DNA of 64,000 bases, taken from the NCBI GenBank assembly GCA_947493455.1, contig CANLRB010000009.1:62001-126000 (forward strand), given 5' to 3'. The position numbers were made by a program, and so were the translations under genes. Within the stretch, counting starts at the first letter, position 1. Each line of letters begins with the position of its first letter. The stretch is from an uncultured Pseudoalteromonas sp. GTDB taxonomy: Bacteria; Pseudomonadota; Gammaproteobacteria; Enterobacterales; Alteromonadaceae. A model generated the notes under the pieces. It was not told where the DNA came from, did not search any database, and saw only the letters and a program-made list of their open reading frames with translations. Shown here one piece after another: positions 27,323-37,410 of the stretch.

Positions 27323-28230
27323 TGATAAACAGTGATGACTTACGTTTTTTCAAAACCGTGGCAACACATTCATCGCTTGCAGCAACAGCACGCGCACTCA
27401 ATGTCACCCCTCCGTCAATTACGCAGCGCTTACAAACAATTGAAAATAAACTCAAACTAAAGTTGGTTGAACGACACAAGCGACATATTACCTTAACGGA
27501 AGAAGGCCTCTTTCTGTTAGACCGTGCCGCCTTAATACTCGATGAAATAGATGATTTACATGAGGCTATCTACAGCCAACGTGACGAAGTAGCGGGCTGT
27601 CTTAAGGTGTTAGCACCACTCGGATTTGGTCGTAAATATATCGCGCCTTTGATAACAGAATTTCAACAAAAACACCCGAGTCTATCAGTCGAACTCGCGT
27701 TATCAGATAACCCAGATTGGTCTTCAAAATCGGCGTGGGACATTATTATCCATATTGGCGAACTGCGAGATTCAACATTAAAACTGTCGGTATTAACCTC
27801 TAACAAGCGATTCCTATGTGCATCGCCCACCTATATAGAAAAATACGGACTACCTCGTACGCCGTCGGATTTACGTCATCATCATTGTATTGCATTAAAA
27901 GAGAACAACGAAGATGTTACAATGTGGCGCTTAAAAAAAGCGGGTGGGATAACGGAATCAATTCGTATTACACCAACCCTCTCATGTAATGATGGCCAAG
28001 TTATTAAACAATGGGCAATGGATGGATACGGCATAATATCTCGTTCTGAATGGGACGTCGCACAAGAGCTTAAACAAGGCACGCTTGTACGCCTTTTAAG
28101 TGACTATGAATTACCAGACGCCGATATTGTTGCTTTACTTAGTACTGATTTGCGTGCCAGAGCACAAAGAACGACTTATTTTTTACAGCGCTTAAAGCAA
28201 AAAATTGGCGATCGTCCATGGCTAAACTAA
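27322..28230 (+). CDS. LysR family transcriptional regulator
   Basis: 302 residues. HTH at residues 5-60 (DLRFFKTVATHSSLAATARALNVTPPSITQRLQTIE), then the two-lobed effector domain starting GCLKVLAPLGFGRKY. The DsdC/CrgA-like SLA..ALNVTPP pattern is common in marine gammaproteobacteria. Divergent from the S41 peptidase; its own start codon overlaps a palindrome that may be its operator. Confidence 0.9.
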   Translation: MINSDDLRFFKTVATHSSLAATARALNVTPPSITQRLQTIENKLKLKLVERHKRHITLTEEGLFLLDRAALILDEIDDLHEAIYSQRDEVAGCLKVLAPLGFGRKYIAPLITEFQQKHPSLSVELALSDNPDWSSKSAWDIIIHIGELRDSTLKLSVLTSNKRFLCASPTYIEKYGLPRTPSDLRHHHCIALKENNEDVTMWRLKKAGGITESIRITPTLSCNDGQVIKQWAMDGYGIISRSEWDVAQELKQGTLVRLLSDYELPDADIVALLSTDLRARAQRTTYFLQRLKQKIGDRPWLN

Positions 28231-28279
28231 CCTCAATTTAGATTGCTATTTCCTCATTACTGTTCGTTCTATTTGAATA

Positions 28280-29164
28280 CTAAATCGCTTTTTTATTGGC
28301 ACTACTCATTACCCAGTCAACAAAGGCATCCACTTGTTTAGACAATAAACTTTCTTGTCGATAATGGATAAAAAAGTGACCCCACGGCAATTCATAACTA
28401 AGGTGCTTTAAGGCAGTTAGCTGCCCCCGTTCAATCAAATCGTCCGCTAAAAAACCGCAACTCAATGCCACCCCTTTGCCACTCAAACAAGCCTTTGTAG
28501 CTAAAATCGTGTTACTAAAGTGGGTAATATTAGTAGGAAGCAGCTCATCAATTTTTCGCGTCTGCATCCAGGTTTGCCAGTCCTGACCATTTTCAGAGCT
28601 AAACAATGTAAAACCTAACAAGGATAATGGTTCATCACTATCCACTTGCTCCATAACTTCGTGTGTTGCAACTGGAAACCATTTTTCTTCTCTGATTTTC
28701 TGTGTCACAAAATTAATTGGAGCAGGCCAAGTGCCAACAATAATATCGTATTCAGACGCATCAAAATCTAAGTCACTAACTGCAATTGACAACACAACGT
28801 CAATATTCGGATTTAGCTCATTAAAAAATGCAATGCGTGGTGCCAGCCAATCTACAGCAATGGCCGATTGCGCCATTACTTTTAATGAAGGCCGAGATTG
28901 CTCCGACAGATTATCTGTAATCGCTTTAATCCGTTTAAATGAATCACTCGTTACCGCAAATAATGACCCACCATAAACCGTTAGGGAAACTTGATTATGC
29001 TCTCTTTTAAAAAGAGATTTACCCAATGAACTTTCAAGTAATTTAATTTGATGGCTAACGGCACTCTGACTCACACACAGTTCATCTGCCGCTTTACTAA
29101 AACTCAAATGCCGTGCGGTAACTTCAAATACGTGGAGCGCTTTTAACGATGGTAATTTATTCAA
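28280..29164 (-). CDS. LysR family regulator, GcvA-like
   Basis: 294 residues. The start LPSLKALHVFEVTARHLSFSKAADELCVSQSAVSHQIKLLE is the GcvA-type helix-turn-helix. An effector domain follows. Its divergent neighbour (112 bp away) is an exported methyltransferase at 29276. Convergent with the other LysR gene, 49 bp stop to stop. Confidence 0.9.
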   Translation of the reverse strand: MNKLPSLKALHVFEVTARHLSFSKAADELCVSQSAVSHQIKLLESSLGKSLFKREHNQVSLTVYGGSLFAVTSDSFKRIKAITDNLSEQSRPSLKVMAQSAIAVDWLAPRIAFFNELNPNIDVVLSIAVSDLDFDASEYDIIVGTWPAPINFVTQKIREEKWFPVATHEVMEQVDSDEPLSLLGFTLFSSENGQDWQTWMQTRKIDELLPTNITHFSNTILATKACLSGKGVALSCGFLADDLIERGQLTALKHLSYELPWGHFFIHYRQESLLSKQVDAFVDWVMSSANKKAI

Positions 29165-29275
29165 TCTTTTCCCTATAAATTAAATTCATGTGCTCATTAT
29201 CTATTATCACTTTAATTAATATCATCACCAGAGTAAATTCCATTTTATTGTGACTCAGGTAATTAAAATTAAACT

Positions 29276-30013
29276 ATGAAACATAACATCTTTAAAATCG
29301 CGCTGCTGATAATCATATTAGGTAGTTCTACCGTATTACAAAGTGCTGAATCATCGATTTATTCAGCAGCAATCAATAACAAAAATAGGCTGTCAACTGA
29401 TCTGCAATACGACGCAATCAGAAAACCAATCGACATTTTACCCTTTACCAATATTAAATCGGGTGACCAGGTGCTTGAACTAGGTGCAGGTGGTGGCTAT
29501 ACAACCGAATTACTCTCATGGCTAACAGGACAATCAGGAAAAGTGTACGCTCACTTTCTTTATAATCAGGAGCGGCTCGCCAACGATCGTCTCCCCAATG
29601 TTATTTCGTTACCGCAGCATTCATTAAGCGACCACAAAAAAATATTAAAAAGCCTTAATGCAACAGATCAACACTTCGATGCCATTGTTATTTTTTTCGT
29701 TCTCCATGACATCTATCTAAATAACGAGATGAGCGATGCGTTACTAGCCACGTTGCACAAATCGCTCAAACCAGGCGGAAAGCTAATCATTTTAGATAAT
29801 GCTGCAGCGCCAGATTCAGGACTGGCTCATATTGGCGATCTCCATCGTATCGGCGAAAACTTCGTAAAAGAACAAATGATAAAAGCGGGTTTTTTATTCG
29901 ATGCTGAAAGTAATGCATTAAGAAACAAGGCCGACAAACATAACCTTCCTTGGGGCGACTTTAAAGGACAGCAGGATAGGTTTGCTTTTCGATTCATAAA
30001 ACCACAAAAATAA
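29276..30013 (+). CDS. Exported class I SAM-dependent methyltransferase
   Basis: 245 residues. A signal peptide (IALLIIILGSSTVLQSAES) precedes a Rossmann methyltransferase: motif I VLELGAGGGYTTELL, then DAIVIFFVLHD and KPGGKLIILDN. Methyltransferases with a Sec signal form a known but uncharacterised group in this phylum; S-adenosylmethionine is not expected in the periplasm, so either the leader is a membrane anchor or the enzyme has another role. No T-rich hairpin follows immediately. Confidence 0.85.
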   Translation: MKHNIFKIALLIIILGSSTVLQSAESSIYSAAINNKNRLSTDLQYDAIRKPIDILPFTNIKSGDQVLELGAGGGYTTELLSWLTGQSGKVYAHFLYNQERLANDRLPNVISLPQHSLSDHKKILKSLNATDQHFDAIVIFFVLHDIYLNNEMSDALLATLHKSLKPGGKLIILDNAAAPDSGLAHIGDLHRIGENFVKEQMIKAGFLFDAESNALRNKADKHNLPWGDFKGQQDRFAFRFIKPQK

Positions 30014-30273
30014 AAAATTTAAATCGAACAGTAGTACTGTTATGCGACGGGTTGAGTTACCACACACTGATATTACCGTATTAGTTATTACAGCTGTACG
30101 CTCAAAAGCTTACACCAGCCCGTTGTTTATCGTATTTACCACAAAAGTTTGGCAAAACTCCTCGAAATGAATGGCGGATATCAAACATTTAGTAGCTTCG
30201 TTTACATTTGTTATTTTTGCGTACAAATATCAAATTGAAATCTCGCTCCAAGACTTTAGAATGGTCGCTTTGT

Positions 30274-30296
30274 AACCTTTCCCCTGAAGGTTTTTT
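30274..30296 (+). terminator. Intrinsic terminator just upstream of the AbgT-family gene
   Basis: AACCTT (30274-30279) pairs with AAGGTT (30287-30292) and runs into six T (30291-30296), only 28 bases before the likely start of the transporter gene. It could end the methyltransferase transcript 260 bp upstream or act as an attenuator in the transporter leader. Confidence 0.6.
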
Positions 30297-30324
30297 AAAT
30301 AATCACAACAATAGGAAAACCACG

Positions 30325-31881
30325 TTGGAAGCGACCGAACCTCTCGACACAAAAAACAACCGCATTATTGCGTTTATTGAAAAAGCGGGAAAGAAAATCC
30401 CCGACCCTATCATCATATTTATATGGTTTTTAGGCATCATATTTGCCTTCACAGCAATTATCGGTGGTTTAACATTCCAAACCCAAGGCGCTGACGGCGG
30501 CCTAGTTACCCATACGATCAAAGATATGACCGATGCTGAAAACGTACGTTGGTTTTTTGACAATGCCCTGCTCACAAACTGGCTAGGCTTTGGCAATGGC
30601 ATTTTAGGCGTAATTTTAATTGTGATGCTCGGTGTTGGCGTGGCTGAAAACTCGGGACTTTTTAATGCGATCATCAAAAAGCTTGGTACGCGGTTAAACG
30701 AAAAATTCCTAGCGCCAGCGCTTATCTTTCTTGGCATTATGAGCTCAATCGCGACTGACGCTGGTTACCTGATTCTGATCCCATTAGCGGGTTTGCTGTA
30801 TGCAGGACTCGGTAAAAACCCACTAATCGGTATGGCAGCCGCTTTTGCCGGTGTATCAGCCGGTTTTAGTGCTAACTTAATTCCTGCAACACCGGTTGAT
30901 GTAATTATTGGCCTCAATGCACAGATTTTTGCTGAGTCGCAGGGTGTACCATTTGTTTCATCTACAGGCGAAGAGCTCAGCGCACCGACCATGCATTACT
31001 ACTTCATTTTCGCGTCGACCTTTATGTTAGTTGCACTGGGTACTTGGGTAACAAACAAATTTATTGAGCCGCGCTTCAAAAACGTATCTTATGAACTGCC
31101 AGAAGGCATGGATTTGTCTGACTTTTCTGTAACAAAAGAAGAAAAGAAAGGCTTGAAAGCGGCATTTTGGGGATTGCTTGCATCACTTGGTGTCGTCGCC
31201 TTACTTGCCTTGGGCCCACTTGCACCGTATACCGATGAGTCAGGCAAAACAATTTCGCCTTATTTAAATAATGTTATTTTGCTTATCACCATTGTGTTTA
31301 TATTTGTTGGTGCAGCATTTGGTGTTGCAACGGGTAAGTTTAAAAGCTTAATGGATATCGTCAAAGCCATGATCACCCAAATGAATACGATGGGCTATAT
31401 CTTAGTGTTGACGTTTTTCTGCTATAACTTCTTGGGGCTGCTTGGCTATTCTGGTTTAGGCACCTACATTACTTATCTAGGAGCCAGCGGCTTATCGGCA
31501 CTCGGATTGCAGCAGTTCCCTGTACTATTAATTATTGGCTTTGTATTAACAACAGCATTAATCAACTTATTTGTTGGCGGGCTAACGTCTAAATGGATGC
31601 TACTTGGCCCTATTTTTGTACCTATGCTTTATCAAGTAAACCCAGCAATGACACCTGAACTCGTTGCAGCTGCATATCGCGTCGCCGATTCATCAACCAA
31701 TATCATTACTCCTATGATGGCTTACGCGGGCGTTATTTTAGCCTTTATGCGCAAATACAAGCCTGATTTAAGTTTTGGTGATGTAATTGCAATGATGATC
31801 CCATACTCATTGGTATTCCTTGTATTTTGGACATCACTACTCGTTGGCTTCTTTGCATTTGGCATTCCGTTTGGGTTTTAA
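30325..31881 (+). CDS. AbgT family transporter
   Basis: 518 residues from TTG at 30325, chosen because AGGA (30313-30316) is 8 bases upstream and the length then matches AbgT/MtrF (~510-520). The frame is open to a TTG at 30208, but that part crosses the terminator hairpin. Signature regions: KIPDPIIIFIWFLGIIF at the start, MSSIATDAGYLILIPLAGLLY, GVSAGFSANL, PVDVIIGLNAQIFAES and ADSSTNIITPMM. The family imports p-aminobenzoyl-glutamate or exports sulfonamide antimetabolites. Lone gene with a good terminator. Confidence 0.9.
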   Translation: MEATEPLDTKNNRIIAFIEKAGKKIPDPIIIFIWFLGIIFAFTAIIGGLTFQTQGADGGLVTHTIKDMTDAENVRWFFDNALLTNWLGFGNGILGVILIVMLGVGVAENSGLFNAIIKKLGTRLNEKFLAPALIFLGIMSSIATDAGYLILIPLAGLLYAGLGKNPLIGMAAAFAGVSAGFSANLIPATPVDVIIGLNAQIFAESQGVPFVSSTGEELSAPTMHYYFIFASTFMLVALGTWVTNKFIEPRFKNVSYELPEGMDLSDFSVTKEEKKGLKAAFWGLLASLGVVALLALGPLAPYTDESGKTISPYLNNVILLITIVFIFVGAAFGVATGKFKSLMDIVKAMITQMNTMGYILVLTFFCYNFLGLLGYSGLGTYITYLGASGLSALGLQQFPVLLIIGFVLTTALINLFVGGLTSKWMLLGPIFVPMLYQVNPAMTPELVAAAYRVADSSTNIITPMMAYAGVILAFMRKYKPDLSFGDVIAMMIPYSLVFLVFWTSLLVGFFAFGIPFGF

Positions 31882-31910
31882 AACCTAAGCAAAAAATTAT
31901 TTATAAACTA

Positions 31911-31943
31911 GAAAGGTTAGCGTATTTCGTTAACCTTTTTTTC
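31911..31943 (+). terminator. Terminator after the AbgT-family gene
   Basis: Stem around AAAGGTTAgCG / CGTTAACCTTT with one G-T pair and a T-run, 30 bases after the stop codon. Confidence 0.8.
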
Positions 31944-32035
31944 TATATAAAATCAGTCTGTTACAAGCTTGCATATCAAACGTATTTATTCCAACATAGA
32001 CGTCAATTGTTTTGACGTACCGAATGGAAGTCTAT

Positions 32036-32947
32036 ATGAAAAAATTAATTGCGAGCTGTTTTCTACTAGTAACCTGTCAGCTCCATGCGGCACAAGTTGT
32101 CGATAGCACCTACCAACCTAAAAACACGATCATGACATTTAGTAAAGATACAGCGCCCAATGTGCTTATCGACGCAGCCCATTTCAATTTTCATACGATG
32201 GACAATCGATATCAGCCATTTAGCAAAGTATTAAAAAGTGATGGCTATTCTGTTTCCCAAAATACCAAGCCGTTCACTCTCGAAAACCTAGCGAAAACAG
32301 ATATTTTGGTCATAGCCAATGCACTCAATGAAAAGAATTCTAAAAATTGGGACTTACCGAACTTTAGCGCATTTACGCGAGCCGAAATTGAAGCCGTATT
32401 TAACTGGGTAAAACAAGGCGGGTCTTTATTTTTGATTGCCGATCACATGCCGTTCCCAAAAGCGGCGGAAGACTTAGCGGCTATTTTTGGTTTTCAATTT
32501 ACAAACGGATATGTGGAAGAACTCGATAATCGGGACCAAATTTTTTCACTTGAAAAAGGTAATTTGCTGCCACACCCGCTATTACAAGGAATAGAGGGTA
32601 AAGCATCTGTTAGTTCAATAAAAGCGTTTACAGGGCAAGCGCTACTTGCTCCGCCCAAAGCAAAACCACTGATTGTTTTTGGTAAACGTTCATTTAACCT
32701 GATGCCAGAAAAATCATGGCAGTTTCCTGACGGCGTACCTGAAATTGATGCCGAAGGCTGGTTACAAGGTGCCACACTCGAACTTCACAAAGGGCGCATT
32801 GCCGTTTTTGGCGAAGCAGCGATGTTTACAGCACAAATTAGTGGTCAAGGCAGTGATACGATGAATATGGGGTTAAAAGCCAAAGGCGCAGAGCAAAATG
32901 AACAGTTCTTGTTGAATATCATGCACTGGCTGTCACGGAAAATATAA
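32036..32947 (+). CDS. Secreted DUF4350/glutamine-amidotransferase-like protein
   Basis: 303 residues from ATG 32036, which has GGAAG 5 bases upstream and begins a clean signal peptide (KKLIASCFLLVTCQLHA); the frame is open 8 codons further. The mature part resembles DUF4350/ThuA-like folds: VLIDAAHFNFHTMDNRY, YSVSQNTKPFTLENLAKTDILVIAN, AVFNWVKQGGSLFLIADHMPFP. No catalytic Cys triad is evident, so an enzymatic role is doubtful. Lone gene. Confidence 0.7.
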   Translation: MKKLIASCFLLVTCQLHAAQVVDSTYQPKNTIMTFSKDTAPNVLIDAAHFNFHTMDNRYQPFSKVLKSDGYSVSQNTKPFTLENLAKTDILVIANALNEKNSKNWDLPNFSAFTRAEIEAVFNWVKQGGSLFLIADHMPFPKAAEDLAAIFGFQFTNGYVEELDNRDQIFSLEKGNLLPHPLLQGIEGKASVSSIKAFTGQALLAPPKAKPLIVFGKRSFNLMPEKSWQFPDGVPEIDAEGWLQGATLELHKGRIAVFGEAAMFTAQISGQGSDTMNMGLKAKGAEQNEQFLLNIMHWLSRKI

Positions 32948-32958
32948 GTACAGTCTTC

Positions 32959-32991
32959 ATGGAGGCAATATAAAGCACGTGCCTCCATTTT
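32959..32991 (+). terminator. Terminator between convergent genes
   Basis: ATGGAGGCA (32959-32967) pairs perfectly with TGCCTCCAT (32980-32988), followed by TTTATT. Confidence 0.8.
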
Positions 32992-33042
32992 ATTGTGATA
33001 AGTAATTTTCGGTTTGCTTTTAACCTTTAATCGCTAATTACT

Positions 33043-34233
33043 CTATATTTCGCTTTGTTTTAATTGCACATTTTCATTTTTTTGCGGCTTATTTTCTCGC
33101 GCTCGTTTACCATTTAAAAACACGCCAATGAGCGTATTTCTTACTAGCAAATGATAACTTACAAGACCAACAAACATAGTCGCAAGCACCGATACAACCA
33201 GCTTAATAAATGGTGAAACAGCAACATTAATTAGCGGCAGTTGAATATACATTAAAACCGGAATGTGAATTAAATAAATCCAATAGGAAGCATTTGACAT
33301 GTATAAACTCAATTTACTATGTCGATTTAACCACTTGTAACCAGCAAGCATGGCGATTGCTGTCCAGCTAACTATCGCTATCGACTGTGCAATCAGCGCC
33401 ACTAAATTTATCTGTTCAGGCACCACTTCCCCCATATTCGCAGCCTCTATCACTTGATTTAAAGTGAGTGGGGCAGGCAGCACATAAAAGTAGACAAACG
33501 TTGACGCGACAGCGGGCAACAGTAAAGCATAAAACCCTTTAAAGTAAGTTTGTAATCGGCTGTGATGATAGTAAAACCCTGCGCCAATTAAAAACGAGGT
33601 TCCATATAAACCATAAGACCAAGCTTGAGGGTATAGTTTATCGGGAGCTGGAAACGGGATCATTTGATTGTACATCGCAACCGTTACCAATACCGGTAAT
33701 ATAGCCAAAATAAAAACTGGCTTAACAACAAACGATAGTAATGTTTGAAAAGCAGGTTGCCACAAACTCAAAAGCCAAAACAAAATACAAAACTGGATTA
33801 AATTCCATAAAAACCATAGGTGCATCGTCGAGAGCACAGGTTCTTTAACTGCTTTAAATACGCTAAACAATGGCGGCAAGGGATCTGCGATACTCGCGCC
33901 AAACGACATTGCATGAAATATAAGGGCGATGCTAATCGGCATAAACACTAAAAACGGCAAAAGCACCCGCTTCAATCGGTTAATTATAAAGCCTTTATTA
34001 CCTCGTTTAGCAATTAATAGTGCGGCGCAAAACCCCGCAATAAGAAAGAACAGCGGCATTCTAAATAAATGCGACCACATGGCAAAATAATCAAATGCGA
34101 CGTGATTATTCGGATCAGAGGTAAACCAAATATTTTGAAAATACGGTCCGTATGCAAGTGCAGCATGAAATACAATACCGAGTAGCAGCGCAAGGCTACG
34201 TAAATTATCTATATAGTGAAAGCGAGGCAACAT
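33043..34233 (-). CDS. Acyltransferase 3 family membrane protein
   Basis: 396 residues, about ten helices. The N-terminus YIDNLRSLALLLGIVFHAALAY carries the family's His (H of FHA) and Arg, and RMPLFFLIAGFCAALL follows as in MdoC/OPG-type O-acyltransferases. These proteins add acetyl or succinyl groups to cell-surface glycans. C-terminal tail is charged and short. Substrate not readable. Alone between two terminator/remnant regions. Confidence 0.88.
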   Translation of the reverse strand: MLPRFHYIDNLRSLALLLGIVFHAALAYGPYFQNIWFTSDPNNHVAFDYFAMWSHLFRMPLFFLIAGFCAALLIAKRGNKGFIINRLKRVLLPFLVFMPISIALIFHAMSFGASIADPLPPLFSVFKAVKEPVLSTMHLWFLWNLIQFCILFWLLSLWQPAFQTLLSFVVKPVFILAILPVLVTVAMYNQMIPFPAPDKLYPQAWSYGLYGTSFLIGAGFYYHHSRLQTYFKGFYALLLPAVASTFVYFYVLPAPLTLNQVIEAANMGEVVPEQINLVALIAQSIAIVSWTAIAMLAGYKWLNRHSKLSLYMSNASYWIYLIHIPVLMYIQLPLINVAVSPFIKLVVSVLATMFVGLVSYHLLVRNTLIGVFLNGKRARENKPQKNENVQLKQSEI

Positions 34234-34363
34234 AAATTGAATCCATCTAATTTTTGAATGCGAACGAGAGAGAATTAAGCGGTTAGTTCATTTCAACCCA
34301 ACCTGTACCGATATTATTACATTTTTAATTAAATAGCAGCATCATTAAATACCTAGTTTATCC

Positions 34364-34591
34364 TTAAAGTTCAATCACTAATGGAATATTTTCTGACAAG
34401 CTGTATTTGCCAAAATCACGTGAGTTCATTACGCTAAAAATAAAAATGGCGATACCTCCTACTGAATATAGTATTGGCAAATCGTACTGCACTGACCCTT
34501 CTTGAACGTTTCGGCGCAAAGGTTTAGCACATAGCAAAGGCGACCATATGTTTGATTGCCAGAAATACTTATCAGCATGTGTGATTATTAA
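34364..34591 (-). pseudogene. Possible decayed gene remnant
   Basis: The 406-bp gap upstream of the GGDEF-EAL gene holds an open minus-strand frame of about 75 codons, bounded upstream by TAG (34592-34594) and ending in TAA at 34364-34366. It reads protein-like (DKYFWQSNIWSPLLCAKPLR and later YDLPILYSVGGIAIFIFSVM) but has no ATG, GTG or TTG near its head and no ribosome-binding site. Interpreted as a truncated remnant with one membrane helix; chance open frame is possible. No family recognised. Confidence 0.35.
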
Positions 34592-34639
34592 CTATATTTA
34601 ATAATCAGTATAAAAATCATATCTAGGCTAGACATTTGT

Positions 34640-37000
34640 ATGGGGATAAAAGAGTACTTAAGGGAATCAAAATTAACGTGGAAGCTGATCTCCGCCGTTG
34701 CGATTGCACTGTTAATATTCTTTTTTATCGGCTTGTACACTGTTCAAAGCAATACTCAGTATAATTTCGAACAATTGATAGAGAAACAAAAATCACTCTT
34801 CAACGCTGCGCTACGTTCAAAGCTACAAAGTAAAGAGAAAACCTTATCTGGTATACAAGGATTGATATCGACAAACACGGATTTGCAGGAAGCGTTTAAA
34901 AGCCGAGATAAGGAATTATTGCAAAACCTTGCCGACCCCACCTTTCGACATATAAAAAATGAATTAGCGATCACACACTTTTATTTCACCGATTTAAACC
35001 GTGTAAATTATCTCCGCGTTCATGCCTTTCAGCGAGATGGTGACATAATCAATCGGCAAACCATGTTGCAAGCAGAGCTCACTGGTCAACAAAGTTTAGG
35101 GCTTGAATTAGGCCCTTTAGGATCTTTCACACTGCGCTCTGTTATACCTTGGTTCGACAAGAATCAGCAAAAAATTGGTTATCTAGAGCTTGGTATTGAT
35201 TTAGCTGCAATTTTACGAGAAATCGCCGAACAAAATGGGTTTAATGTCTTATTAACTATTAACAAATCTCTTTTAGATAAGTCTTTGTGGACTGAGGGAA
35301 ACCGTATTTTCGGTAATCAAACGGAGTGGGAAAAATACAAAGATATTGTTGTTAGTAAAGATAGTATGGTATCAAAAAGTTTTTTACAGAATCTGCCAAA
35401 CTTTGCTTCAAAAAATCAGCAAACCGAACAACTAACTGTAAATAAAAATGATATTCAAAAGATTGCTGACGGATATTATTATTGGGTTCAGCTGCCGATT
35501 AATGATGTCAATGACAATAAAGTTGCCGACATTTATGTCGCGCTCGATATGAGTGATTGGTTCGAACATAGCCACAGCACCGCATATCAAGTTATTGCCT
35601 TGTGTTTTGCAGTTTCATGTGTGCTCATTATCATTATTTACCGTAACACCTATCGCGCTGAAAAGGCGGAAAAACTTTTAAATAAATCGGTTGAAAAGTT
35701 GGAACTGCTCGCCAGATACGATCAACTCACCGGATTACCGAATAGACAAAAATTTATCGAAGAACTCAAAAGTTGAATTGGCGAATCAAGTCGTTTTAAT
35801 CAGCAAGTCGCTGTCGTATTTTTGGATTTAGACGATTTTAAAATCATTAACGACACACATGGACATAAATCTGGCGATGAATTACTAAAGCAAGTAACCC
35901 AGCGGCTCAATGGACTTTTTAGAGAATATGATGTGCTTGCACGATTCGGTGGCGATGAATTTGTTATTATGCTGCCACACACTTGCCGAGATCAGCTCGT
36001 GCAAATTGCAGAAAAAATATTAAAACACCTGCAAGACCCATTTACCGTTGATGGCCTCGAACATATAGTTGGCGCAAGCATTGGTATTAGCTTTTATCCC
36101 AATGATGGTGAGGATCAAGAAACTTTACTGCAAAATGCAGACATTGCTATGTATAAAGCAAAAGAAGCGGGGCGAAACTGTTTCAGATTCTTCAGTGCCG
36201 ATATGAATGAAGAGTTAAAGCGCCAACAGTATTTAGAACAAAAACTACGACTCGCTATAAATAACAATGAATTAAGTATACTTTATCAACCTCAATATGA
36301 TCTAAACAGCGCTAAACTAATTGGTGTAGAGGCGCTGCTTCGTTGGCATATACAAGGAAAGCATGCCGTATCGCCAGCTGAATTTATTCCTATTGCTGAA
36401 AAGTCACACCTCATTATCGATATCGGGAACTGGGTGTTGAATGAAGCTTGCAAGCAATCCGTTTTGTGGAAAAAACAAGGTGCTGACATACACATTGATA
36501 TAAATGTGTCAGGACATCAATTAAATACGCAAAATATTTTCGAAACCATATCAAATTCAATCAACAAGTACGGCTTAACCTATACCGATATAGGCATTGA
36601 ATTAACCGAAAATATGCTTATTCAAACCAATGAAAACTCGCTTAAAAATATGGAACAGTTAGTGAACAATGGCACTTCCATCTCCGTTGATGATTTCGGT
36701 ACAGGCTACTCATCATTAAAATACTTAAAACAGTTTCCTGTTACCATAGTGAAGATAGATCAATCGTTTGTGCAAGACTCACCTACTGACGAAAACGACA
36801 GAGCAATCATCAAAGCAATCAATGCTATGAGCCATAGTTTGGGACTAAAAGTCATTGTGGAAGGTGTTGAAACACTTGCGCAAATAGAAATTGTGAAAGA
36901 ATTAGGTAGTGATTACGCACAAGGCTACTTTTATGCAAAACCACTTGCTCCAGAAGATGTAATAAAACTCGTTCTTCATAAAAACACGACCGCACTTTAA
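34640..37000 (+). pseudogene. GGDEF-EAL protein interrupted by an in-frame TGA
   Basis: One continuous frame of 786 sense codons broken once, by TGA at 35774-35776. Before it: transmembrane helix (LISAVAIALLIFFFIGLYTV), a periplasmic Cache-like sensor, a second helix (VIALCFAVSCVLIIIIYR) and the start of the GGDEF domain (YDQLTGLPNRQKFIEELKS). After it, in the same frame: VAVVFLDLDDFKIINDTHGH, active site RFGGDEF and an EAL domain (GVEALLRW, ELTENML, DDFGTGYSSL). The downstream half has only a TTG at 35822 and no ribosome-binding site, so as read the gene yields a sensor without catalytic domains. Either a recent nonsense mutation or a sequencing error. Confidence 0.85.
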
Positions 37001-37243
37001 CTAAAAAGTGCATATTACAAGTAATACGTGTACAGCTTTGCGTTAAGCTGATGTGATTCAAAGCCGTATTTATCACTTATGAAGAAAGGTTGTTTTTATT
37101 CATCCCCTAAATTCCCCCAAAATCACCGCAATTGACCACATATCACAAAGCGCAGGATCCTCGCCTAAAACCCCCTATTCTTTAACTCAAGCAACAGGGC
37201 TTAACAACTTAATCAAAAACGTAAACAAATTAGGATAAACACC

Positions 37244-37384
37244 ATGAATACTTCAAACAGCATCGACATCTTATTAACAGCAGGCTTAGCAACTTTCGTC
37301 GTCGCAGGACTAGTTACAGCGGGTATGACAAGCGCAATTATCGCCGGTGCAGCAGTTGGCGGCACATACATGCTAGCTAAATAA
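37244..37384 (+). CDS. Small glycine-rich hydrophobic peptide A, copy 1
   Basis: 46 residues: MNTSNSIDILLTAGL, then ATFVVAGLVTAGMTSAIIAG and AAVGGTYMLAK. One long hydrophobic helix, Asp8 the only acidic residue, GxxxG at 35-39, Lys at the end; no cleavable leader or double-glycine site. SD TAGGAT. Compared with copy 2 (42679) there are 8 base changes: 7 silent and one Val to Ile, a strong sign of selection on the protein. Ungapped it shares 27 of 46 residues with peptide B downstream. Function unknown; membrane-active peptide, bacteriocin-like or small membrane protein are possibilities. Confidence 0.8.
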   Translation: MNTSNSIDILLTAGLATFVVAGLVTAGMTSAIIAGAAVGGTYMLAK

Positions 37385-37410
37385 TATTTACCGCTTTAAG
37401 GAGAAACATA

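Noticed and set aside
30303-30737. 144-codon antisense frame over the AbgT gene
   Set aside because: Shadow of the transporter's coding frame; no start signal.
35774-35776. Selenocysteine at the in-frame TGA
   Set aside because: GGDEF domains are not selenoproteins, the position is in a variable loop, and no SECIS-like hairpin is evident directly downstream.
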